This document shows, in pieces, positions 1 through 11,700 of a DNA stretch of 64,000 nucleotides. The notes beneath the pieces were generated by a model, which saw only the letters and a program-made list of their open reading frames with translations, ran no database searches and was not told where the DNA came from. Made by a program: the position numbers and the translations under genes. Source of the DNA: Liolophura sinensis (Eukaryota > Mollusca > Polyplacophora > Chitonida > Chitonidae); NCBI RefSeq assembly GCF_032854445.1, contig NC_088300.1:81259084-81323083 (forward strand). The letters are read 5' to 3'. The first letter of the stretch is position 1. The number at the start of each line of letters is the position of its first letter.

Positions 1-430
1 CTTCCCTTCTCACACCAGTGTATAATCACTAACTTTACACTCCTTGAAGAGGCAGCGAAAAGAGCCTTTTTATCAAGTCCCCTCCTCCCCACTTCCCTTC
101 TCAGACCAGTCTATAATCACTAACTTTACATTCCTTGGATAGGCAGCGAATAGAGCCTTTCTACCAAAATGCCCTACCCCTTTCCATTCTCACGCCAGTG
201 TATAATCACTAACTTTGCATTCCTTGGATAGGCAGCGAATAGAGCCTTTCTACCAAAATGCCCTACCCCTTTCCATTCTCACGCCAGTGTATAATCACTA
301 ACTTTGCATTCCTTGGATAGGCAGGGAAAAGAATCTTTCTATCAAAATCCCCTCCCCACTTCCGTTCTCACAACAGTGTGTAATCACTAAATTTACATTC
401 CTTAGATATTTTCAGATGCTGCACTACAGC
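1..430. repeat. Degenerate tandem array (about 90-bp units) next to NFYA exon donor
   Basis: About five units keyed by 'ataatcactaactttac'. On the minus strand a unit reads AAATATCTAAGGAATG followed by TAGTGA, resembling the end of the adjoining exon plus donor (AAATATCCAAGGAACG then AAAAGTGAG). Confidence 0.8.
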
Positions 431-460
431 TCTTAAGCCAGTTTATATTATCTCACTCAC

Positions 461-685
461 TTTTCGTTCCTTGGATATTTTGCCGCGGGCCTCAAGCTTG
501 GCTCTTGCCTGCCGTCGTTTCAGTATCCTATGATATTGTTTGGCGTTGACATATAGAGGCTCCTCCTCCAGGACTTCTGCCCCAGGGATGGTCAAGGTGG
601 GGGTGGGGTCAGAGGCCGCACCCCCACTTCCAGAGCTGCCCTCATTGGTCGAGCCTGTGGCACCTGGTGTGGACGGAGGGACAAC
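461..685 (-). CDS. NFYA: NFYA exon with subunit-association domain
   Basis: 225 nt, phase 0 to 0, acceptor acctgcag, donor AAAA/gtgagtgag. The last third encodes the conserved NF-YA core helix. The break after KERK falls where the DNA-binding half would start. Confidence 0.92.
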
Positions 686-3600
686 CTGCAGGTACAAACA
701 AAACATATCGCATGACCAATTGATGATTACCAATGCAGAATTCCACTCTTTTCTTGTTGACTTCCAGTTTCACAGAATACCTGGACTTTGTTCAAAATTA
801 AGACGAACTCCTCTCCTCAAAGGCTTCTTGTCACCATGTACAATAATTCTACGCTTACAAAAGCATACATGAATAACCCTGAGCTGAGAAGTCTATCTAA
901 TAACCTGGAAACCTCTCTCTTAAAGCCTTGTGTAACCCTACATGAATTTCATGCCATCTGTGGCCAATCATGACATCCAATTTCCTTATTTATAGATACT
1001 GAACAGACCTACTGTAATTCTTCCACATCTTCGCATGATTGCATGGTGTTTTTAGTTAGTTTTTATGAAAACCAGAAACACTGTTTTATCTCCAAAATCA
1101 AATTAAAAATGAGCTTAACTTGCACTGAAAGTTGCCCTTCATATGCAAAAAGGTTGAAATATTAGGGTACTCTAAAGGCCAACTGTCTTAACAGATGTGT
1201 TAAATGATAAGGATCAAGATAGTCTGAATTGCTTTCCAAGTTACAAAAAAAATTCAACATAATAAAACTGCTATTGTATTTGGGAGATAATATGAAAACA
1301 GAAGTTCTCTGTCATTTCCACTTTTGCCCGGGATGATGTCACACAACACAGGGCATCACCAACTGGTGAGGAACAGTAACAAATGACCCCAAACATTTGA
1401 ATGCTCTTCATGTCATTCCAGTATAATTGTCTGAGCCAACATCGTATTTGCCAGATTCAACGTCATAGAAGGGATATCATTATGTCAAATCAAGCAAATT
1501 TTACAGAAACTAGTGAAGGTTTTGCTTTGAGGAGACTTAATCTTTAGGGATTAAACAATGTTTTTCACAGTGAAATTTCTGGTTTCTTTCATGTGGAAAG
1601 TACATCTGTAACAAGCAGAAATAGCTATAAATGTCTACTCTGACTGACCATGAACATGCCTGGTACATTGCCACTAGGTGGGCTTGTGCTCGTAGCTTGC
1701 TGGTTCGTTGACACAGTGGCCGTGGCAGTATCTGTTGTTGACACTGTCGTGGCTTGAGAAGCTTGAGGGTTTGATCCATTCCCATTTACCGTGCTACTGA
1801 GCGGCAACTGTACAAAGTCTGTCAACATAAAAATACTGTACAGTGACCAAGTATCTCAATAGCAACACCACCACCTCTCTTGGTAAGGTATTTCTGTACA
1901 AGTTATCTCTTGGTATCACACATACTACACAACACACTACTGTATAGTGATCTCTTGGTATCATAAGCACAACACACTGCTGTACAGTGATCTCTAGATA
2001 TCATATACACAACACACTACTGTACAGTGATCTATTGGTATCACATACACAACAAACTACTATACAGTGATCTCTTGGTATCATATGTACAACACACCAC
2101 TGTACAGTGATCTCTTAGTATCATATGCACAACAGACTCTAGATATCATATACACAACACACTACTGTACAGTTATCTCTTGGTATCACACATACTACAC
2201 AACACACTACTGTATAGTGGTCTTTTGGTATCATAAACACAACACACTACTGTACAGTGATCTCTTGATATCATATACACAACACACTACTGTACAGTGA
2301 TCTTTTGGTATCATATACACAACACACAAATGTACAGTGATCTCTTGGTATCACATACACAACAAACTACTATACAGTGATCTCTTGGTATCATATGTAC
2401 AACACACCACTGTACAGTGATCTCTTGGTATCATATGCACAACAGACAACTGTACAGTGACCTCTTGGTATCATCTACACAACACACTACTGTACAGTGA
2501 TCTATTGGTATCATACATACAACACATAACTGTACAGTGATCTCTTAGTAACACATACACAACACACTACTGTACAGTGATGTTTTACACTGGAATCCCT
2601 CCAAAACTTACTGGGGGTCTGAAGGTTGGGGATTTGTAGCTGGTTGCCATCTGCTAGTATTGGTTGATAGATTAATGTCTGCCCGTCTTGAGTCTGTACC
2701 ACCGGACTGAACAGCTGATTTGTGTTGATTACATGTCCCAGTTGACCGGCAGGGGTCAGGTACTGACTTTGCCCAATCAACTGACCAGCAGTTTGTGGCT
2801 GTTGAATGATAAACTGAACAAGAAAGCGTAGAAAAATATATGCAATTATACAGTCCAACTACAACTACCTGCAGTTTCAAAGCTTCCACATAATCATCAC
2901 GAATGGTATTCAGCTTCTGCTTCAGTACAGAGCAGTTTGCTACATGACAATGTTTGTAACAAGTGATCAGCAACACAGCAATGCTGGTATGTTAAGGTGC
3001 TGGTATGTTAAGGCGCTGGTAGGTTAAGGCAATGGTGGGTTAAGGCGATGGTAGGCTAAGGTGCTGGTAGGTTAAGATGCTGGTATGTTAAGGTGCTGGT
3101 ATGTTAAGATGCTGGTATGTTAAGGTGCTGGTATGTTAAGATGCTGGTGGGTTAAGGTGCTGGTAAGTTAAGATGCTGGTAGGTTAAGGTACTGGTATGT
3201 TAAGGTGCTGGTAGGTTGAGGCGCTGGCATGTTAAGATGCTGGTATGTTAAGGTGCTGGTATGTTAAGATGCTGGTGGGTTAAGATGCTGGTAAGTTAAG
3301 GTGCTGGTATGTTTAGGTGCTGGTATGTTAAGATGCTGGTGGGTTAAGGTGCTGGTATGTTAAGATGCTGGTATGTTCAGGCGCTGGTATGTTAAGGTGC
3401 TGGTATGTTAAGATGCTGGTATGTTAAGGTGCTGGTAGGTTAAGGTGCTGGTAAGTTAAGATGCTGGTAGGTTAAGATGCTGGTATGTTCAGGCGCTGGT
3501 ATGTTAAGATGCTGGTATGTTAAGGAGGCGCTGGTAGGTTAAGATGCTGGTAGATTAAGACACTGGTATGTTCAGGCGCTGGTATGTTAAGATGCTGGTA

Positions 3601-6335
3601 TGTTAAGATGCTGGTATGTTGAGGAGGCGCTGGTAGGTTAAGATGCTGGTAGGTTAAGATGCTGGTATGTTAAGGAAGTGCTGGTAGGTTAAGATGCTGG
3701 TAGGTTAAGGCGCTGGTATGTTAAGATGCTGGTATGTTAAGGTGCTGGTATGTTAAGATGCTGGTGGATTAAGGTGCTGGTATGTTAAGATGCTGATATG
3801 TTCAGGCGCTGGTATGTTAAGATGCTGGTGGGTTAAGGTGCTGGTAAGTTAAGATGCTGGTAGGTTAAGATACACAGCCTGTTTTGGGTCATCATGGATA
3901 GTTAACTAAGAAGCATATAATTGCATAGCTACCCTCTAAGTGTAGGTTAAGTGAATGGCTTAACTTTCTATTCCTGAAATAGGGTGAGTGACTGAGTGAG
4001 TGCTTGGGGTTTAACGTCGTAGTCAACAATTTTTCAGTCATATGATGACGAAGGAATCTTTAGGGTGCATGTACGTGTAATGTGCCTCCTTGTAGCAGGA
4101 TGGATTTCCACCGCTCTTTTATCTAGTGCTGCTTCACTGTGACGACTTACCGAAGGCAAGTAAGCCACCCCGCCCGAGCCATTATACTGATACGGGTCAA
4201 CCAGTCGTTGCACTATCCCCTTCATGCTGAACGCCAAGCGAGGAAGTTACAACTTCCTCTTTTAAAATCTTAGGTGTGACTCGATCAAGGATTGATCCTG
4301 GATCTACCGGTCCCGAAGCGGACGCTCTACCAACTGTGCTATCCGGGCCGGTGCGAAATAGGGTGAGAACGCTTGTAGTGAGAACACTATTTATGGTAGC
4401 TAAAAATGGTTCAATTTTGAAAAGAGCATATCATGAAAAGAGCAAATTATAACTTTCTAGCTTGCATACTTATTCGATTTACAAGCCATTCAAATTACGT
4501 AACGTCAAACCCTAAAATGAGTTTTTTGACTATATCCCTAAAAGTTAAAGACATGGACAAAAAGAAAAAAATGCAGATATGGAATCTCCAGTCCAAAATA
4601 CAATGGAATACACCAAACTTATGTCAATATTGAAAAAAATACATGTATATCAAATATACATATACATAGTAAGGTGAAAATCAAGCATGTTTTCAATGAA
4701 ATTAGAGGTCACATAGTACAAAAGCACTGAAGATTTTCTTCGCTCATTACTCAGGTCTCAGTTTTAAAATGGACAAAAACTTACTTGAGCTTGAGGCTGT
4801 GTCACCGGCTGGACTTGTTGTCCAGCAGTATTAAGAACTTGGAACTACAGGAAAACAAAAAATATCTCAGTATAAGTCTTACACAAATGTAAACAAACTT
4901 CTTACTTAATCAGAAAACAAATTTTCAAAATTAAACATTCTGTTTTCTGTAATACGGCACCTGAGCCCTTTGACAGTTGTCCCTTCATGGAAGCAATGAA
5001 GTACTGTGATTTGGAAAATACAAAATATATAGTGGTAAAAAATATGTAATTTCAGCCAAAAATTACACTTGACACACTCACCGATTAATCATGAAACAAT
5101 AAAAAAGTATTTAATCTTGGTTCTAATAAGCATAAATGTTCCATGTTGAGAGTGCAAGTTGTCTAGATGACAAACCTGAGGTATTTGTTGAGCTGTTTGT
5201 GGCTGAAGCTGGATTGTCTGCCCTTGGGGGAGACCCTGCAACATGATTGGCTGACCAGTGATCAACTGACCAGACTGTCCCAACTGCATCATGGGAGACT
5301 GGAAAACCTGAGACAAACAGAGAAATAGAGTGTCTGTGTGTAATTCATTACAGCTTTATTACCAGTACCTCTGTCATAAAACCATTCTGTCTTAATGAAG
5401 CACAGGTCATGTTAATGATCTCTGAGTCAGGTTTCTACTGACAGCTTACAATAATAGAAAGAATTTCTGAAACAATGACCTTTAACTGTTACAATACGTC
5501 CTGGGTTAGACTGATATTAGAAATGTGTAAAGAAAGGGAAGTGCTTGTTTATAACTTCTGCTATCATCATTTTTTTTTTTTTTTTGAGAGACAGGAAAAA
5601 TACTCCTCTACCAGGTTCTGTTATTTGATGAACAGTTTTATAGTGAAGCTGTGTAAGAGATAAAGTTCATAGATGATTACACCTGTATCACAATATTGCA
5701 TGTTAAGTAGGTCAAGCCACTCATCCTCATCTTCACAGTCAAGTCATTCACGGACAATGGATACTGACATGCATTCATGACAAGTCTTAGAAAACTGTTA
5801 CAAAAACACAGATACTCATTTTATCTCACAAAATACCAAAAGTCAATAATGGAATGATAAAAGCTTATGTTAAGATGTTGAGTTAGTACCTAAACATACT
5901 TACTCCCTCTTATATACATGTAACTGTTTATAAAGAGGGTATAACCCTACAAACTATGTATTTTTACAGATACCTAGTTGGCTGATCATAATATAAATCA
6001 TCACAATATCAGAAATATGCACTGACACAGTCGCAGCAACAGTGTGTAACCATGAACCTATCAGGCCTTGCAGGTAAAGTAAATGGACTGGCATAAGATG
6101 ATTCAGTTTTCATTAGACTCGATACTGTATTACAACATGAGGACAATACCTGGTGCTGGGCTTGGCCTTGTGTCTGTTGTAGCGGCAGTGTGGTTGTCCC
6201 TGGATACTGTGACACAGAGACTCCGCCCACTTGAAGACCACCAGGAAGAGCCTGCATTACAGTGAACTGCTGCTGAGACTGGGAGTGCAGAGCTTGAGTT
6301 ATGTCCCCTGCACTGATTGTCTGCAGTTGCTCCAT
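461..6335 (-). CDS. NFYA: NF-YA, nuclear transcription factor Y subunit alpha (5' six coding exons; continues beyond left edge)
   Basis: Sequence-specific subunit of the trimeric CCAAT-box factor NF-Y (NF-YA/NF-YB/NF-YC), acting in the nucleus. Six coding exons join in frame (186, 132, 60, 202, 170 and 225 nt; 325 codons). Residues 1-250 are rich in Gln, Ser and Thr, as expected of the transactivation region. Residues 288-325 hold the hallmark subunit-association helix, with core EPLYVNAKQYHRILKRRQAR then AKLEA. The second half, which contacts CCAAT DNA, should be in the next exon left of base 1; I see no such exon in 1-460. The start at 6335 gives MEQLQTIS, with a 5' UTR splice acceptor just upstream. 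Small departures from the usual core are seen at the right end (LEARGKISKERK where vertebrates have LEAEGKIPKERR). Head to head with SERGEF. Identification is secure from the core motif. Confidence 0.95.
1649..1818 (-). CDS. NFYA: NFYA coding exon (Ser/Thr-rich)
   Basis: 170 nt, phase 1 to 0, acceptor gttgacag, donor ATG/gtcagt. It encodes FVQLPLSSTV through a Thr/Ser/Ala-rich stretch to VPGMFM. Confidence 0.85.
1845..2580. repeat. 40-bp minisatellite filling an NFYA intron
   Basis: About 18 units keyed by 'tgtacagtgatctcttggta' and 'cacaacacactac'. The unit resembles the sequence just upstream of the acceptor of the exon at 1649-1818 ('actgtacagtgaccaagtat'). Confidence 0.9.
2612..2813 (-). 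CDS. NFYA: NFYA coding exon
   Basis: 202 nt, phase 0 to 1, acceptor cttgttcag, donor CCCCA/gtaagt. Peptide starts FIIQQPQTAG and ends in NLQTP. The split codon is completed by the next exon. Confidence 0.85.
2985..3872. repeat. 16-bp minisatellite in NFYA intron
   Basis: More than 50 imperfect copies of 'gctggtatgttaagat/g' between exons 2612-2813 and 4785-4844. No clear relation to an exon edge. Confidence 0.95.
3989..4354 (-). mobile_element. tRNA-derived SINE, family A, with target-site duplication
   Basis: Minus-strand head 'ggatagcacagttggtagag' has a tRNA-like A box, and the tail on + begins 'gagtgagtgcttggggttta'. A 13-bp duplication (gaaatagggtgag) flanks it at 3976-3988 and 4355-4367. 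Not a functional tRNA gene. Confidence 0.9.
4785..4844 (-). CDS. NFYA: NFYA coding exon (60 nt)
   Basis: 20 codons, phase 0 to 0, acceptor tcctgtag, donor CAA/gtaagt. Peptide begins FQVLNTAGQQ. Short but with consensus sites and in frame on both sides. Confidence 0.8.
5176..5307 (-). CDS. NFYA: NFYA coding exon (Gln-rich)
   Basis: 132 nt, phase 0 to 0, acceptor tctcag, donor CAG/gtttgt. It encodes VFQSPMMQLG onward to QTAQQIPQ, a Gln-rich activation segment. Confidence 0.85.
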
Positions 6336-6379
6336 TCTGATGTGTTGCCTGGCACCAGTGATGGGAATCCCTCAAGTAG
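6150..6379 (-). CDS. NFYA: NFYA exon with start codon (coding 6150-6335, UTR 6336-6379)
   Basis: ATG at 6335 opens 62 codons ending in frame at donor CAG/gtattg. A likely acceptor (gggtttag) lies at 6380, so 6336-6379 would be 5' UTR. Phase out is 0. The product is Gln-rich. Confidence 0.85.
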
Positions 6380-6494
6380 CTAAACCCAACGATAAGAGTA
6401 TGCTTAAGATGTTGCTGTTGACAACCAATGTTAGAAATTTTATACGTTTTTCATTTGGTGTTAACAATTTACTCTAAATAAAATAGAATTCATG

Positions 6495-6556
6495 TGCGAG
6501 TGAGTGCTTGGGGTTTAACGTCGTACTCAACAATTTTTCAGTCATATGACGATGAT
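6495..6556 (-). mobile_element. Fragment of SINE family A
   Basis: Only the tail end, 'gagtgagtgcttggggttta' to 'catatgacgatga', is present. Confidence 0.8.
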
Positions 6557-6574
6557 AGAATTCATGTCCAAACC

Positions 6575-8040
6575 ACTTAGTATAGGGATATGTGTAAGAT
6601 ATCTACACATGGATAGAGTAAGAAAGAAAAGCGCAGAGTGTGTTTGTTCTCTTTTTCTTAATGTTTCTTTCTTCTGTAGACATTTATGAGTGCATGGTGT
6701 AAACAGAATATAAAGTGTCCAGAGTCTAAATAAAGTGTCCATAGTCAACATAAAGATAATTTGTCAATTTTTCAAACAGGGCTTAACCTACTTTCTCCAC
6801 AGACAGTTTTGAAATAAGGTGACAAAAGCCAAGCATTGTGAATCATGCACCATTAAATTTAATAACTTTAGTGCCAACAGCATTATTCAAATTATTAGTC
6901 ACTTTCACTGGTAGTTTTTACATATGCCTGGCAGCAGGGCCTTGGTGTCATTTTATTGACGTCAAATGTTCTTTTCCCAGCTCATCATCATGATGTCACA
7001 TTCCAGCTCATCATCATGATGTCACATTCCAGCTCATCATCATGATGTTACAGGATTAAAAAATACTCCACTTCCTAATTGTTCAATATGGCATTAAAAA
7101 GGCCTCAATTTAATATACAAATAAAAAAAGTTTTACCATCAATGCTGAACAGATCAAGCTGGATGACTTTGCTGCACTCATACTATAAAGCCAATTCCAA
7201 CCAGTCCCTTGTTAAAGACTGGGAATGTTAGAACAAAGACTGTGAGCTGTTCTGTTTACCTCTCACTGGAAATATTTGGTTTGTACCATAATAATGTACA
7301 ATATATTTGAAACTTGAATGGAATTGAAGGTGTATTAAATACAGGGTAACTTAACATGCGCAAGAGGATAAGTTTTTCATGATTTTCTTTAGCTGACAAC
7401 CTGTAGAAGAGAATTAGAATTTTCAACCATGCCTTGGCCAAGTTTACAGTGATACTGGCATTACTATTAGAGAAGAAAAATATCTCAGAAATTTATAATT
7501 TCATCATAAGCTGGGTGAGCTTGCTATTCTCATCCTGTTAACTGTAAGTCTCTAGTGTTAGCACATTGTACATAGTGTACTAATGCCTGGTGGTCAGTAC
7601 ATTCGTGAGCTATCCGAGCCTGGGCACCACCGATGCTGAAAGTAAACAGTACACACACACACGAGCAGTGGAAACTATTCTATTAGCCTGCTTGAGCACG
7701 GTATTTTAAATACAGCGCTGATCTGTGATTTGCAAGTTTGTATATTCCTACAAGTTTACTCTAATCAGAGATAGAAAAGTAGGCCATGTGTTCGAGCCGC
7801 ATTTCCACGCCCACTTTCGCCAAAGCAGCCAACCGAAGGACTGCACACTGTTTTTAATGAGGATAAATTATCTCTGGCTATTTTCTGTGTTCTTTTCGCA
7901 CACAAACTCAACAAAATCACAAACATGACATAATCATAACGACTAACTGTGTTTACCCCAGAACCCACTATAAACTTGAAGCATATTCTAATGAATCTAT
8001 TACCCCGCGGTGGCACTATCAAAGCAGTTTTTGCGTGAAC
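6575..8040. other. NFYA 5' intron, no further feature except a short repeat
   Basis: AT-rich with no supported exon. Three 27-bp units keyed by 'agctcatcatcatgatgtca' lie at about 6978-7050. Confidence 0.5.
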
Positions 8041-8127
8041 AATGAGGCTTAGGGAGGCAGACAAGACAGCCAAGCCGACAGACAACAGGAACATGGCGTA
8101 CATCCGAGCAGAGAACTCGGACGGCAT
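7990..8127 (-). CDS. Possible first exon of an unrecognised membrane or secreted protein
   Basis: An open minus-strand segment starts MPSEFSARMYAMFLLSVGLA and continues as a hydrophobic helix resembling a signal peptide or anchor, within the CpG-containing region. A weak donor (gtaata) occurs near 7990, after which the sequence becomes AT-rich. I found no second exon and no family match, so it may be chance. Confidence 0.25.
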
Positions 8128-8231
8128 AACTCGAGCATAAGTCGTCCATGAAAATCCAAACTACAATCAGATTTGACAACAGAACACCTATAGGAAACTC
8201 CAGTGAATAAGAAGATAATTTCACCACTTAC

Positions 8232-8390
8232 ATTGGGCCGAGCGACGGAGTTGTTTAGAGGTGATTGGCTATGGAAATCAACAGCGGCCGGACAGCGAAT
8301 CATGAGCTGTTACGGTAGTCTGGCTTCCACTCTATTGGCGCTAGCCCTGGAAAGCCGGCCCCTGTGTGATAGCCGACACACTTATTCATA
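8232..8390 (-). other. NFYA: Possible NFYA non-coding first exon
   Basis: A strong donor (gtaagtgg) on the minus strand at 8226-8231 follows GC-rich sequence and could close a 5' UTR exon joining the acceptor at 6380. The transcription start is not visible, so the right limit is arbitrary. Confidence 0.3.
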
Positions 8391-8656
8391 GAATTGCTAC
8401 CTTCCCTCATCAGTTCTTATCAATGATAGGTTGAACATGCTTAGAAATGTTTTTAGGACTCTGAACAACTTAGCAGCCGGAGATTAGCAATGTAGAATCA
8501 ATCCTCTGGAAATTAAAAATTCCGTGTCGCAGGGGGGTGATTGATAGATGGAATGGCATGTCAATATCGCCTGGCTCACGCCAATCCTGTCGCGAGCGTT
8601 GACGTAGCTAGCTGAGGCTGCTCATTCAGCAATGTACAGAGGTGAGGGTGACCGAC
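8232..8656. promoter_or_regulatory. Head-to-head promoter region of NFYA and SERGEF
   Basis: This interval has more CpG than its surroundings. It has inverted CCAAT boxes (ATTGG on +) at 8264-8268 and 8334-8338, and another ATTGG at 8232. The first sits in GTGATTGGCT, a good NF-Y site oriented towards NFYA. SERGEF ATG follows at 8657. That it is one bidirectional promoter is inference. Confidence 0.5.
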
Positions 8657-8722
8657 ATGGCAGCGCTTACAGCTAGTACCCCAGGGAATGAGAGCAGGGC
8701 TGTCATGGCAGTATACTCATGG
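8657..8722 (+). CDS. SERGEF: SERGEF exon 1
   Basis: 22 codons, MAALTASTPG to AVYSW, donor TGG/gtgaga, phase out 0. The Trp continues as W-GANSYGQL in exon 2, restoring the first RCC1 motif. Confidence 0.85.
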
Positions 8723-11700
8723 GTGAGACATATTAGGCAAGGCCTCGAGACTGCTGAACCTTCACAAAAACGTTCACGAAGTTAACGTGAAAAGGAAGGC
8801 ATCATCCGTCAGTGTAGTGAAGGTGGACAGAATCATCCTGAGCCTTACAACTCTTCACAAATTCCGTGCATGTGTAATAAACAGTGAACTGAATGTAATT
8901 CATTTTAGTTGAAAATGTGTGCGGTCACACAGGCTCTCTCAGTGCCTTGCATCGAGCCAATGTGTCATTGCTGGTCATTTAATGTCCAGTTTCTGGGAAA
9001 TTTAAGCATTGTGTAAAGTAGCCCAATGATAGAGGTAAATCAGTTAACAAATTGACGCAAATTTACATCAAACTCAAAAGTTTATCATAGTCACGCACAC
9101 AAACGCTTATCTGATTATGCAGAGTACACCTCAGCACGCAGAAGTATGTACTAATTTATTCATTTATGTGTTTATTTGATTGGTGTTTTATACCATGCTC
9201 AAGAATATTTCACCTGTACGACAGCTGACAACATTATGGTTGGATGAAACTGGATAGAGCTGGGAAGAATGAATTTATTCAAGTAGGCTACAACTTTAGA
9301 CGTGCCTGGCCAGATGGAATACTATCCTGTAACCTACCTCTCCTAGACGTGAATGCTAGTTTACAGGTACGAGACTTACTGTGGGAACTGAGGTGCAATG
9401 TGTCATATGTAGTTTCTGCAGAAGGATATTTTCTTCAAATGAGAGTGACACCTTCATTCACAACTACCACTGGCAATGCATTGTATTTGAGTACTGACTG
9501 CTAAAGCACCTGCCTCAAAGTTGGGTCGGGACCGGTAGATCCAGGATCAATCCTTGATCGAGTCACACCTAAGACTTTAAAAGAGGAAGTTGTAACTTCC
9601 TCGCTTGGCGTTCAGCATGAAGGGGATAGTGCAACGACTGGTTGACCCGTATCAGTATAATGGCTCGGGCGGGGCTGCTTACTTGCCTTCGGTAAGTTGT
9701 CTCAGTGAAGCAGCACTAAATAAAAGAGCGGTGGAAATCCGTCCTGCTACAAGGAGGCACGTTACACGTACATGCACCCTAAAGATTCCTTCGTCGTCAT
9801 ATGATTGAAAAATTGTTGACTACGACGTTAAACCCCAAACACTCACTCACTCACTCAAAGTTGGGAGACCTGGGATCAAACCTGAAACAGGTCAGGTCAA
9901 AGCAAAGACTTCAAAGATGGTATTGCTGCCTCATTTGCGCTCAGCACTGACTGAAAAGAGCAAGACTGGTTGGCCCAGTGACACTATAATGTTACTGGAT
10001 AGGGTGTCGGAGTATCCTGTCTTTTGCAAGTACCAAATTAATAAATAGTTTACCTTGTTTGTTATATTCCACATGCTCTGCAGGGAGCTAACAGCTATGG
10101 CCAGTTGTCCACGGGTAGGTGTGAGGAAAAGTGTGAGCCAGGGGAGATAACCCTTCCATTCATGCCCTCACAAGCAGTAGAGCTGTCAGGAGGAGGTGGG
10201 CACAGCCTGCTGGTCACAGGTATTCTGACAAGTTGTCATTATCTGATAGAACACACAAAAACATCATAGAAGTAGACACCAATAGCTAGAAGTAAACTTG
10301 GTTTTGCATTTTGTTGAAAACACCTTTAGTTTCATACCAGGACAGACTTTCTCCCACGTTGTAGTCTCTGGGTAATGTAATGTTTGTTTTAATGTTTGAA
10401 GTTAAAGTTCATGGAAATCTGCATGCAGATTATACTTTAATGAGAACCAGCTGAAGACTATGATTGTGGCTGATGAGAATCCAGCTAGCACAAGGACAGA
10501 GCAACTACAACTCTCATCAACTGGCAGGACGTATTTCTGTTTTCTAGCACAACATTTCACCAATGTCCTGCATTTAGGGAAAACCCTCAGTAACTTGCCA
10601 GAGACCTGTGGTTTACTCTAGGCAATCTTATTTCCTCCATTCAAAAAACTAATTGCCACTGTATTAGTGAAAATTATTGAAAAGTAAATAAGTAAATATC
10701 AGAATTGTTTTTTGTGTGTTGAAAGAGTCAGGCAAGCTGTTCACATGTGGTTCTAACAGCAGAGGTCAGCTGGGGGTGGGGCACAGCCAGGATGTTCTGA
10801 CTCTGACCAAGGTGACACTACCTGAGGGAGCTAAGGTGCTTAAGGCTGTGGGAGGATGGGACTTCACACTGGCTCTTACAGGTATGCCCATCCTCTTGTG
10901 GAACAGTTTGAATGTCAAGTAGTTAGGTGACACCACCTGAGGGAGGTAGGGTGCTTAAGGCCGTGGGAGGATGAGACTTCATACTGGCTCTCACAGGTAT
11001 GCCCATCCTTTTGTGGAACAGTTTGAATGTCAAGTAGTTAGGTGACACCACCTGAGGGAACCAAGGTGCTTAAGGCCATGGGAGGATGAGACTTCATACT
11101 GGCTCTTATAGGTATGCCCATCCTCTTGTGGAACAGTTTGAATGTCAAGTAGTTAGGTGACACTACCTGAGGGAACCAAGGTGCTTAAGGCCATGGGAGG
11201 ATGAGACTTCATACTGGCTCTTACAGGTATGCCCATCCTCTTGTGGAACAGTTTGAATGTCAAGTAGTTAGGTGACACCACCTGAGGGAACCAAGGTGCT
11301 TAAGGCCATGGGAGGATGAGACTTTATACTGGCTCTTATAGGCATGCCCATCCTCTTGTGGAACAGTTTGAATGTCAAGTAGTTAGGTGACACCACCTGA
11401 GGGAGGTAAGGTGCTTAAGGCCGTAGGTGGATGAGACTTCACACTGACTCTCACAGGTATGAAACAGGTTGAATGTCAGGGAGTTAGGTGACACCACCTG
11501 AGGGAGGTAGGGTGCATAAGGCCATGGGAGGATGAGACTTCACACTGACTCTCACAGTCATGAAACAGGTTGAAGGTCAGGGAGTTAGGTGACACCACCT
11601 GAGGGAGGTAAGGTGCTTAAGGCCGTAGGAGGATGAGACTTCACACGGACTCTCACAGGCATGAAACAGGTTGGATGTCAGGGAGTTAGGTGACATCAAC

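Noticed and set aside
4034-4237. 67-codon frame also seen at 9605-9808
   Set aside because: Both lie inside copies of SINE family A.
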